Of a stretch of 5,036 nucleotides of DNA, positions 1 to 5,036 are shown piece after piece. Numbering within the stretch: position 1 is the stretch's first letter; each line of letters starts with the position of its first letter. The notes beneath the pieces were generated by a model that saw nothing but the letters and a program-made list of their open reading frames with translations, ran no database searches and was not told the DNA's origin. A program made the translations under genes and the position numbers. The DNA is from Gammaproteobacteria bacterium (GTDB lineage: Bacteria; Pseudomonadota; Gammaproteobacteria; Xanthomonadales; Xanthomonadaceae): the NCBI GenBank assembly GCA_030431185.1, contig JAUIJO010000214.1:1-5036 (forward strand), in the 5' to 3' direction.

Positions 1-1385
1 CCAGCAAGGCCAAGGCGCGCGTCGCCTACGTGTGCTCGGAATGCGGGTCCGACCACAACAAGTGGCAGGGCCAATGCGCGGATTGCGGCGAATGGAACAC
101 CCTGGGCGAATTCGTGGTCGAACCCGCCGCCGCGGTCGCCAAGGGCGCCGCATCGCGACGCAGCAGCTGGGCCGGCAAGGTCGACCCGCCCAGGGTCACC
201 GCGCTCAAGGACGTCGAGCACAGCGAGGCCGCGCGCGTGTCGACCGGCATCGGCGAACTCGATCGCGTGCTCGGTGGCGGCCTGGTGCATGGCGCGGTGG
301 TGCTGGTGGGCGGCGATCCCGGCATCGGCAAGTCGACCCTGCTGCTTCAGGCGGTGGCGAAGATGGCGGCCACGCTTCCCTCGCTGTATGTCACCGGCGA
401 GGAGTCGCTCTCCCAGGTGGCCGGCCGCGGTGCGCGCCTGGACCTGCCGCTGGACGGCGTCGACGCATTGGCCGAGACCAGCATCGAGAAGATCCTCGAA
501 CAGGCCGCGGAGATGCAGCCGCGGCTGATCGTCGCCGATTCGGTGCAGACCCTGTGGACGGAATCGCTGGCGGCGGCACCGGGATCGGTCAGCCAGGTCC
601 GTGAGAGCGCGGCACGCCTGGTCCGTTATGCGAAGGAGACCGGCACCTCGGTGTTCCTGGTCGGCCACGTCACCAAGGAGGGCGGCATCGCGGGACCGCG
701 CGTGCTCGAGCACATGGTCGACGCCGTGCTGTACTTCGAGGGCGAGAGCGGCAGCCGCTTCCGGGTGCTGCGCGCGTTCAAGAACCGCTTCGGCGCGGTC
801 AACGAGCTGGGCGTGTTCGCGATGGGCGACAAGGGCCTGCGCGAAGTGCCGAATCCTTCCGCGATCTTCCTGTCCGGCAGCCGCGAGCCGCAACCCGGCA
901 GCTGCGTGATGGTGACCCGCGAGGGGACCCGACCGCTCCTGGTCGAGGTGCAGGCGCTGGTGGATGCCTCGCCGCTCTCCAATCCAAGGCGCGTCGCGGT
1001 CGGCATGGAGGGCAACCGCCTGGCGATGCTGCTCGCGGTACTGCATCGCCACGGGGGCGTCGGCGTCGGCGACCAGGACGTGTTCGTCAACGTGGTCGGC
1101 GGCATCCGCGTGCAGGAAACCGCCGCCGACCTGCCGGTGCTGCTGGCGGTCCTGTCGAGCCTGCGCGATGCGCCACTGCCCGCGCAGACCATCGCCTTCG
1201 GCGAGGTCGGACTTTCCGGCGAGATCCGCCCCGTGCCCAATGGCGAGGAGCGCCTGAAGGAAGCCGCCACGCACGGGTTCAAGCGCGCCATCGTCCCGCG
1301 GGGCAACGCGCCCAAGTCGGGGCGTGTCGGCGACATGCAGGTGATCGCGGTCGAGCGCCTGGCCGACGCTTTGGCGAATGCATGA
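1..1385 (+). CDS. radA: DNA repair/recombination protein RadA (Sms), 5' end just cut off
   Basis: RadA is a RecA-like ATPase that promotes branch migration and processing of recombination intermediates in the cytoplasm. The frame is already open at base 3 (SKAKARVAYVCSECG), so the true start lies a few codons left of the window; the GTG at 30 is an internal valine within the usual RadA N-terminus. Domains in order: a four-cysteine zinc finger (CxxC at 33-44, CxxC at 75-86); Walker A GGDPGIGKST at 309-338; Walker B-like LIVADS from 525; the RadA-specific KNRFG motif at 780-794; and a C-terminal Lon-protease-like domain from about 1077 (DVFVNVVGG, later GEVGLSGEIRPV). Where Lon has its catalytic serine (DGPSAG) this protein reads DLPVLL, as is normal for RadA, so it should not be a protease. 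The visible 460 residues match the usual family length. It ends in TGA at 1383-1385 with no clear terminator after it. Identity is essentially certain. Confidence 0.97.
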   Translation, partial: SKAKARVAYVCSECGSDHNKWQGQCADCGEWNTLGEFVVEPAAAVAKGAASRRSSWAGKVDPPRVTALKDVEHSEAARVSTGIGELDRVLGGGLVHGAVVLVGGDPGIGKSTLLLQAVAKMAATLPSLYVTGEESLSQVAGRGARLDLPLDGVDALAETSIEKILEQAAEMQPRLIVADSVQTLWTESLAAAPGSVSQVRESAARLVRYAKETGTSVFLVGHVTKEGGIAGPRVLEHMVDAVLYFEGESGSRFRVLRAFKNRFGAVNELGVFAMGDKGLREVPNPSAIFLSGSREPQPGSCVMVTREGTRPLLVEVQALVDASPLSNPRRVAVGMEGNRLAMLLAVLHRHGGVGVGDQDVFVNVVGGIRVQETAADLPVLLAVLSSLRDAPLPAQTIAFGEVGLSGEIRPVPNGEERLKEAATHGFKRAIVPRGNAPKSGRVGDMQVIAVERLADALANA

Positions 1386-1494
1386 CAGTGCGTATACCAC
1401 CGGGATGTGCGGCAAGGGTGAAGACGCGCCAGGCGTGGATGCGGGTCGGGGGCACTTTTTGCTTTCTGCTTGAATGAGTGCGAACGATGCAATA

Positions 1495-1520
1495 GCCGGG
1501 ACCACTCGGTTCGACCCGGC
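1495..1520. repeat. Inverted repeat / hairpin upstream of promoter
   Basis: GCCGGG (1495-1500) pairs perfectly with CCCGGC (1515-1520). Inside, TCG (1506-1508) pairs with CGA (1512-1514) around a GTT loop, leaving ACCAC bulged on the left. There is no T run after it, so it is not a standard terminator. It ends two bases before the -35-like element of the next gene, so it could be a regulator site, a radA 3'-end structure or chance in GC-rich DNA. Confidence 0.35.
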
Positions 1521-1522
1521 GC

Positions 1523-1551
1523 GTGACATGTGGCTGATGCCACCCTAAGAT
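1523..1551 (+). promoter_or_regulatory. Candidate sigma70 promoter of the small membrane gene
   Basis: The -35-like GTGACA (1523-1528, 5 of 6 matches to TTGACA) and -10-like TAAGAT (1546-1551, 4 of 6 matches to TATAAT) are separated by exactly 17 bases. Transcription would begin near 1558, giving a leader of about 57 bases before the ATG at 1615. Optimal spacing in a locally less GC-rich region makes this credible, but it is a pattern match only. Confidence 0.5.
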
Positions 1552-1572
1552 GACTTGCACTCTCCCGAAGTA

Positions 1573-1588
1573 GTGCGGGATCCCACAC
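1573..1588. repeat. Palindrome in the leader of the small gene (operator-like)
   Basis: A 16-base near-perfect inverted repeat: GTG, then GGGATCCC at the centre (1577-1584), then CAC, with a single mismatched pair (C1576/A1585). It falls between the predicted transcription start (about 1558) and the ribosome site (1607). As DNA it could be a repressor operator; as RNA it could form only a small stem with a strained loop. It may also be chance. Confidence 0.3.
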
Positions 1589-1606
1589 ATCCCTGGCGGA
1601 ATGGGC

Positions 1607-1610
1607 AGGA
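1607..1610 (+). promoter_or_regulatory. Ribosome binding site deciding the start at 1615
   Basis: AGGA lies 4 bases before the ATG at 1615. The alternative in-frame starts, TTG 1555 and ATG 1636, have no comparable purine-rich site at a workable distance. The spacing is slightly short, so the choice is likely rather than certain. Confidence 0.5.
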
Positions 1611-1614
1611 CGGA

Positions 1615-1830
1615 ATGGCCGCTTTCGACAAAGAAATGGCAACTACGCGGGCGAGTCGCGCCTTCCACCTGGGTTTGTATTTCTTCGCTGCGTACACGGT
1701 GACCAGCGACGTCGCTGACTTCTGGAGCAGCTTTCCTTATCCGGAGCGATGGCAGCCTTACGTGATGGCGTTGGCCATCTTTGTCATGACGATGGCTTTC
1801 GGTGGTCCTCGGTCGAAGGCCGGGGACTGA
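1615..1830 (+). CDS. Small hypothetical membrane protein (71 aa)
   Basis: I do not recognise this protein. From ATG 1615 it has 71 residues: a charged N-terminus (MAAFDKEMATTRASRAF), a first hydrophobic stretch around residues 17-32 (LGLYFFAAYTVTSDVA), a short polar and aromatic link (DFWSSFPYPERWQPY), a clearer membrane segment around residues 50-63 (VMALAIFVMTMAFGG) and a short basic tail (PRSKAGD). The likely topology is one or two transmembrane helices with a Trp/Tyr/Pro-rich loop. The start is supported by AGGA upstream and by a promoter-like pair at 1523-1551 whose start point would exclude the TTG at 1555. Hand-counted GC is about 58%, against roughly 70% in neighbouring genes, with more A/T-ending codons (AAA, GAA, TTT, TAT). 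That could mean recent acquisition, relaxed selection or a poorly conserved gene. It stands alone, converging on purU. That it is a real gene is likely but unproven. Confidence 0.6.
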   Translation: MAAFDKEMATTRASRAFHLGLYFFAAYTVTSDVADFWSSFPYPERWQPYVMALAIFVMTMAFGGPRSKAGD

Positions 1831-1831
1831 C

Positions 1832-1847
1832 GGCGCCGTTGGGCGCC
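1832..1847. repeat. Hairpin just after the small gene
   Basis: GGCGCC (1832-1837) and GGCGCC (1842-1847) form a perfect 6-bp stem with a GTTG loop, starting one base after the stop codon. No T run follows on the + strand, so it is at best a weak or Rho-assisted 3' end. A second, weaker stem lies at 1873-1892 (GGGCG/CGCCC, 10-base loop), towards the end of purU. The 1831-1904 gap between these converging genes therefore holds stems but no classical terminator. Confidence 0.35.
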
Positions 1848-1904
1848 CCGAGCGTCGCGCGGTGACTCGTGTGGGCGACCCGACCTGCGCCCTACCCGCT
1901 CGCT

Positions 1905-2756
1905 TCAGCTGCCGAACACCACCGTGCGATGGCCGTTGAGCAGGATGCGGTCGTCGAGCCAGTTGCGCAGGGCGCGGGCCAGCACCTGGCGCTCGATGTC
2001 GCGCCCGATGCGGACCAGGTCGTCCGGCGTGTGCTGGTGGCCGACGGGCTGGGTGTCCTGCTCGATGATCGGACCCTCGTCGAGGTCGGCGGTGACGAAA
2101 TGCGCGGTCGCGCCGATCAGCTTGACCCCGCGCGCATGCGCCTGGTGGTAGGGGCGCGCGCCCTTGAAGCTGGGCAGGAAGGAATGGTGGATGTTGATGC
2201 AGCGCCCGGCCAGGCGCGCGACCAGGCTATCCGAAAGCACCTGCATGTAGCGCGCGAGGACCACCAGCTCGGTGCCGGTGGATTCCACCAGCGACCATAG
2301 CGCCTCTTCCTGTTCCACCTTGCGGGTCCTGTCGACGGGCAGGTGGTGGAAAGGCACGCCGTCGAAATCGAGGTGGCGGTAGGTGTCGCGCGGATGGTTG
2401 GAGACGATCGCGGTGACCTGCATGTCCAGCTCGCCCGTGCGCCAGCGATAGAGGACGTCGGCCAGGCAGTGGTCGAACTTCGAGGCCAGCAGCATCACCC
2501 GACGCGGCACGCCGCGATCGCGCGCGGTCCACGCCATCTGGAATTCATGGGCGAGCCGGCCGAAGTCGCGCTGGAATGCATCGAAGCGGCCATCCGCCAG
2601 CACGAACACGCAACGCAGGAAGAAGCGCCCGCTCTCGACGTCGTCGAACTGCTGCGCGTCGAGGATGTTGCCCTCGTGCCGCAACAGCACGCCGGTCACC
2701 GCATTGACGATGCCGGGCCGATCCGGGCAGGACAAGGTGAGCGCGTGTTCCGACAT
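1905..2756 (-). CDS. purU: Formyltetrahydrofolate deformylase PurU
   Basis: PurU hydrolyses 10-formyltetrahydrofolate to formate and tetrahydrofolate in the cytoplasm. It balances the one-carbon pool and supplies formate for PurT-type purine synthesis. At 283 residues it matches the usual length of about 280. An N-terminal ACT domain (about residues 4-80, opening LTLSCPDRPGIVNAVTGVL) would sense amino acids; glycine and methionine regulate the E. coli enzyme. A formyltransferase-fold domain follows (about 86-280). The catalytic triad seen in the PurN/PurU family is intact: Asn188 and His190 in INIHHSFLPSFKGA, and Asp226 in DLDEGPIIEQ. The ATG at 2754-2756 is chosen because the ACT domain begins within five residues of it and no upstream in-frame start is near. 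No Shine-Dalgarno sequence is visible before it (the upstream bases read ...CCCCCACGACC). It lies 112 bases downstream of emrB on the same strand and converges on the small membrane gene. Confidence 0.96.
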   Translation of the reverse strand: MSEHALTLSCPDRPGIVNAVTGVLLRHEGNILDAQQFDDVESGRFFLRCVFVLADGRFDAFQRDFGRLAHEFQMAWTARDRGVPRRVMLLASKFDHCLADVLYRWRTGELDMQVTAIVSNHPRDTYRHLDFDGVPFHHLPVDRTRKVEQEEALWSLVESTGTELVVLARYMQVLSDSLVARLAGRCINIHHSFLPSFKGARPYHQAHARGVKLIGATAHFVTADLDEGPIIEQDTQPVGHQHTPDDLVRIGRDIERQVLARALRNWLDDRILLNGHRTVVFGS

Positions 2757-2764
2757 GGTCGTGG

Positions 2765-2782
2765 GGGCGTCTGGGGACGCCC
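2765..2782. repeat. Perfect inverted repeat next to the purU -10 box
   Basis: GGGCGTC (2765-2771) and GACGCCC (2776-2782) are perfect inverted copies separated by TGGG. The right arm directly abuts the -10-like element at 2783-2788, so the repeat would cover the purU transcription start. That position suits a repressor operator; if transcription starts further upstream it could instead be a leader hairpin occluding the start region. The site is seen in the sequence; its function is inferred. Confidence 0.45.
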
Positions 2783-2788
2783 TGTATA
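2783..2788 (-). promoter_or_regulatory. Candidate -10 element of purU
   Basis: On the - strand the bases read TATACA, a fair -10 hexamer and unusual in this GC-rich DNA. At 17-base spacing the -35 position (2806-2811, TTTTCC on the - strand) matches only 3 of 6, so an activator or a non-consensus -35 would be needed. Transcription would start near 2776, leaving a leader of only about 20 bases before the purU ATG. Confidence 0.4.
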
Positions 2789-2829
2789 GCGCAATCGGCG
2801 CGAAGGGAAAATTTCCGGCGAAACCATCG

Positions 2830-2852
2830 CGCGTCCACCAGCGCCGGACGCG
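2830..2852 (-). terminator. Possible terminator or 3' hairpin after emrB
   Basis: On the - strand CGCGTCC (2852-2846) pairs perfectly with GGACGCG (2836-2830) around a 9-base loop, starting 17 bases after the emrB stop. The bases after the stem read CGATGGTTT, with only a short T stretch, so it is an imperfect intrinsic terminator. It could separate emrAB transcription from purU or merely protect the 3' end of the mRNA. Confidence 0.35.
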
Positions 2853-2868
2853 AGGCGCCCGGCCGGCT

Positions 2869-4455
2869 TCAGTGGCCGCCCGCCGCCGCGCCCGCGGCCT
2901 TGGCCGCGAACGGCGGCCTGGCGAACCAGACGAACAGGATCACGACCAGGAACAGGATGCCCAGCAGGTGGAAGATCTCGTTGAAGCCGATCTGCATGGC
3001 CTGCTGGGAGATCATCTGGTTGAGCAGCACCGCGCCCCGTTGTGGATCGCCCTGGCCCAGCGCGCCGACGGTCTGCTGGATCGCCGGGTCGGCGGCCTGG
3101 ATGTGCTCGGTGAGCCGCGCGTGGTGGATGGTGCCGCGCTGGTTCCAGGCCCAGGTGGTCAGGGAGGCGGCGAAGCTGCCGCCCAGCGTGCGCACGAAGG
3201 TGGCCAGTCCGGACCCCGCCGCGATCTCGTGCGGCTCCAGGTCCGACAGCAGGATCGTCAGGACGGGCATGAAGAACAGCGCCACGCCCAGGCCCTGGAA
3301 GAACTGCACCATGGCGACGTGCTGGAAGTCGACGTCGAGATTGAAGCCCGCGCGCATGAAGCAGGTCACCGCCATGGCGATGAAGGCCAGGCTGGAGACC
3401 ATTCGCAGGTCGAACTTCGTCGCGTACATGCCGACGAAGGGCGTCAGCAGGACCGGCAGCAGGCCGATCGGCGCGGTGGCGAAACCCGCCCAGATCGGCG
3501 TGTAGCCCAGGTTGCGCTGCAACCACAGCGGGACCAGCAGGCCGATGCTGAAGAACGCCGCGTAGGCCAGCACCAGCGCGACGGTACCGCTGGCGAAATT
3601 GCGATGGCGGAACAGCCGCAGGTTGACGATCGGGTCCTTCTCGGTGAGCTCCCATATGACGAACACCGCCAGCGCGATGACGGCGACGATGGCCAGCACC
3701 ACGATCCGCGTGGAGCTGAACCAGTCGTCGTCGTTGCCGAGGTCGAGCAGCACCTGCAATGCGCCGACGCCCACGACCAGCGTCGCCAGACCGACATAGT
3801 CCATCTTCGGCTTGTCGAGTTTTTCCGGGCGGCCCCGCAACTGGCTGCCGACGACCAGGCTGACGAAGATGCCGATCGGCACGTTGATGAAGAAGATCCA
3901 TTCCCAGCTGTAGTTGTCGGTGATCCAGCCGCCGAGCACCGGCCCGGCGATCGGCGCGACCACGGTCACCATCGCCAGCAGCGCGATGGCCTGTCCGCGC
4001 TTCTGTGGCGGGTATATCGAGATGAGCAGCGCCTGCGCGACCGGATACATCGGTCCGGCGACGAAACCCTGCAATGCACGGGCGGCGACCAGCATGCCCA
4101 TCGAGTTGGCCAGGCCGCACAGCAGCGAGGCGATCGCGAAGGCGAAGGTCGCCCACATGAACAGCTTGCGCTCGCCGAAGCGGCGCGTCATGAAGCCCGT
4201 CAGCGGCAGCGCGATCGCATTGCTGACCGCGAACGAGGTGATCACCCACACCGCCTGGTTGGCACTGGCGCCGAGGTTGCCGGAGATGGTCGGCAACGAC
4301 ACGTTGGCGATGGTGATGTCCAGCACCTGCATGAACGTCGCCAACGAGATGCCGATCGTCGCCAGCGCCATGTTCGGCGGCGCGAAGGGCTTGGTCGGGG
4401 GCGTGCGTCCCGGGGGCACCCCCATGCGCTCCTGCTCTTCGATGATGTCGGACAT
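2869..4455 (-). CDS. emrB: EmrB-type multidrug efflux MFS transporter (DHA2 family, 14 TM)
   Basis: This is an inner-membrane drug/proton antiporter of the EmrB/QacA (DHA2) family, 528 residues against 512 in E. coli EmrB. After a polar, proline-rich N-terminus (residues 1-28), TM1 carries the family motif LDITIANVSLPTI with Asp46. Motif A is GFMTRRFGERK (87-97, loop 2-3), motif B is ARALQG with Arg126 (TM4), and motif C is APIAGPVLGG (167-176, TM5), the antiporter signature. The two extra central helices of 14-TM members fall around 220-270. A long loop before the last helix (about 440-490) is the expected periplasmic region, and the protein ends in an Ala/Gly-rich tail. The ATG at 4453-4455 is chosen because it sits 8 bases after the emrA stop and gives a normal length; longer upstream readings overlap emrA in the wrong frame. 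No strong ribosome site is visible, so translation is probably coupled to emrA. The substrate cannot be read from the sequence; hydrophobic drugs or uncouplers are typical. Confidence 0.94.
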   Translation of the reverse strand: MSDIIEEQERMGVPPGRTPPTKPFAPPNMALATIGISLATFMQVLDITIANVSLPTISGNLGASANQAVWVITSFAVSNAIALPLTGFMTRRFGERKLFMWATFAFAIASLLCGLANSMGMLVAARALQGFVAGPMYPVAQALLISIYPPQKRGQAIALLAMVTVVAPIAGPVLGGWITDNYSWEWIFFINVPIGIFVSLVVGSQLRGRPEKLDKPKMDYVGLATLVVGVGALQVLLDLGNDDDWFSSTRIVVLAIVAVIALAVFVIWELTEKDPIVNLRLFRHRNFASGTVALVLAYAAFFSIGLLVPLWLQRNLGYTPIWAGFATAPIGLLPVLLTPFVGMYATKFDLRMVSSLAFIAMAVTCFMRAGFNLDVDFQHVAMVQFFQGLGVALFFMPVLTILLSDLEPHEIAAGSGLATFVRTLGGSFAASLTTWAWNQRGTIHHARLTEHIQAADPAIQQTVGALGQGDPQRGAVLLNQMISQQAMQIGFNEIFHLLGILFLVVILFVWFARPPFAAKAAGAAAGGH

Positions 4456-4463
4456 GGCGCGGC

Positions 4464-5036
4464 TCAGCCCTGGTCCGGCGCCTGGTCGTCGCTGGCGCTG
4501 CGCGCGCCGGGCGGCAGGTTGTCGTTGATCACCTGTTCGATCAGCGCATCGGCCTCGGCCAGCTGGTCCGCATAGGTGCGCGTCGACAACACGGGTGCCT
4601 CGGCATGGGCCTCGGAGAGCACCGGGCCGTCCTGGTCGCGCACCGACACGTCGGCATGCATGCTCAGGCCCAGCCGCAGCGGATGGGCGGCGAGCTGCTT
4701 GCCGTCGATCTCGATGCGCACCGGCACGCGCTGCACGATCTTGATCCAGTTGCCGCTGGCGTTCTGCGCGGGCAGCAGCGAGAACGCGCTGCCGGTGCCC
4801 ATGCCGAGGCTGGCGATGCGGCCGTCGTACTCGACGTCGTCGCCGTAGATGTCCGCATGCAGGGTGACCGGCTGGCCGATCCGCATGTTCGCCAGCTGGG
4901 TTTCCTTGAAGTTGGCCTCGATCCACACCTGGTCCAGGGGGACGACCGTCATCAGCGGGGTGCCGGGCTGGACGCGCTGGCCCAGCTGCACGGTGCGCTT
5001 GGCGGTGAAGCCGTCGATCGGGGCGAGGATCGACGA
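4464..5036 (-). CDS. emrA: EmrA/HlyD-type efflux periplasmic adaptor subunit, N-terminal half missing
   Basis: This is the membrane-fusion (adaptor) protein that links EmrB to an outer-membrane channel through the periplasm. The frame is open to the right edge, giving 190 C-terminal residues; E. coli EmrA has 390, so about half is present. The GTG at 4989-4991 is an internal valine, not a start. The fragment opens in the second half of the lipoyl-like domain (SSILAPIDGFTAKRTVQLG), then VQPGTPLMTVVP and the beta-barrel domain with VWIEANFKETQLANMRIGQ. The strongly EmrA-specific stretch MGTGSAFSLLPAQNASGNW follows, then IKIVQRVPVRIEID and HPLRLGLSM. The last 20 or so residues are acidic and polar and probably disordered. 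The missing part should hold the N-terminal membrane anchor and coiled-coil hairpin. It is transcribed ahead of emrB with 8 bases between them, so the two form an operon; a regulator and a TolC-like channel may lie further upstream, outside the window. Confidence 0.95.
   Translation of the reverse strand, partial: SSILAPIDGFTAKRTVQLGQRVQPGTPLMTVVPLDQVWIEANFKETQLANMRIGQPVTLHADIYGDDVEYDGRIASLGMGTGSAFSLLPAQNASGNWIKIVQRVPVRIEIDGKQLAAHPLRLGLSMHADVSVRDQDGPVLSEAHAEAPVLSTRTYADQLAEADALIEQVINDNLPPGARSASDDQAPDQG

Larger units (their letters stand above)
1386..1614. other. Gene-free stretch between radA and the small membrane gene
   Basis: No coding region is convincing here on either strand. Reading frames on the - strand run through it only as extensions of the antisense of radA. 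It contains a TTTTT run at 1456-1460 without a strong stem directly before it. The nearest candidates are a 4-bp ACGC/GCGT stem at 1424-1436 and a 5-bp GCACT/AGTGC repeat (1452-1456 and 1477-1481) that flanks the T run rather than preceding it. It also holds a hairpin (1495-1520), a promoter-like pair (1523-1551) and a palindrome (1573-1588), listed separately. An in-frame TTG at 1555 could extend the small gene upstream, but it lies before the predicted transcription start. Confidence 0.6.

Noticed and set aside
1452..1481. TTTTT run after radA as an intrinsic terminator
   Set aside because: No strong GC stem directly precedes the T run. The only nearby repeat (GCACT/AGTGC) flanks it, placing the Ts in the loop.
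1501..1520. GGTTCGACCC, resembling a tRNA T-arm (possible tRNA remnant or att site)
   Set aside because: The flanking bases do not form the 5-bp T-stem, and no anticodon or acceptor arm is present upstream. No integrase or direct repeat is seen.
626..1642. A 338-residue open frame on the - strand across radA
   Set aside because: It is the antisense of radA, Ser/Arg/Pro-rich and without recognisable motifs. It extends past radA only because the intergenic stretch happens to lack stops in that frame.
1555..1830. Longer 91-residue form of the small gene starting at TTG 1555
   Set aside because: TTG 1555 has no ribosome site and lies upstream of the predicted transcription start (about 1558). 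The extra 20 residues are hydrophilic and look non-coding.
1869..2789. Open frames of 143 and 148 residues on the + strand across purU
   Set aside because: Both are antisense shadows of purU, whose catalytic residues and ACT domain are intact on the other strand.
2665..4575. A 636-residue open frame on the + strand across emrB
   Set aside because: It is antisense to emrB, which carries all MFS motifs. The translation is dominated by R, Q, H, D and G in low-complexity runs with no domain, as expected of an opposite-strand shadow in high-GC DNA.
4456..4926. N-terminal extension of emrB to 685 residues
   Set aside because: The extension overlaps emrA in a different frame, is Arg/Ala/Gly-rich, and would put 157 non-homologous residues before TM1. 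The ATG at 4455 gives the family length.

Overview
The window is chromosomal, high-GC DNA (about 70% by hand count of a few lines) with typical bacterial gene spacing. The RadA, PurU and EmrAB-type proteins, together with the base composition, suggest a gammaproteobacterium of the Xanthomonadaceae/Lysobacteraceae kind (Xanthomonas, Lysobacter, Luteimonas and relatives). That placement is inferred from sequence feel, not from a search.

Layout. On the + strand, radA (DNA-recombination ATPase) enters from the left edge, missing only its first few codons, and ends at 1385. A stretch of about 230 bases without a gene follows. It holds a hairpin, a good sigma70-like promoter and a leader palindrome. 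These lead into a small unrecognised gene (1615-1830, 71 aa), probably a membrane protein, with clearly lower GC (about 58%) than its neighbours. It converges, over 74 bases, on purU (formyltetrahydrofolate deformylase, 1905-2756), which lies on the - strand. Upstream of purU on the same strand is an efflux pair: emrB (14-TM DHA2-type MFS pump, 2869-4455) and emrA (HlyD-type periplasmic adaptor, 4464 to the right edge, N-terminal half missing). Only 8 bases separate emrA and emrB.

How the genes work together. EmrA and EmrB should form the inner-membrane and periplasmic parts of a tripartite drug-efflux pump. The outer-membrane channel and any MarR/TetR regulator would lie outside the window, most likely beyond 5036. 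purU has a 112-base upstream gap containing its own plausible -10 element and inverted repeats, so it looks separately controlled. It serves one-carbon/purine metabolism and has no obvious link to the pump. radA is an independent housekeeping repair gene.

Nothing here amounts to a convincing new biological system. The least explained part is 1386-1830: the small lower-GC gene with its own promoter and leader palindrome. Secondary points are the inverted repeat abutting the purU -10 box and the absence of any visible Shine-Dalgarno sequence at purU.
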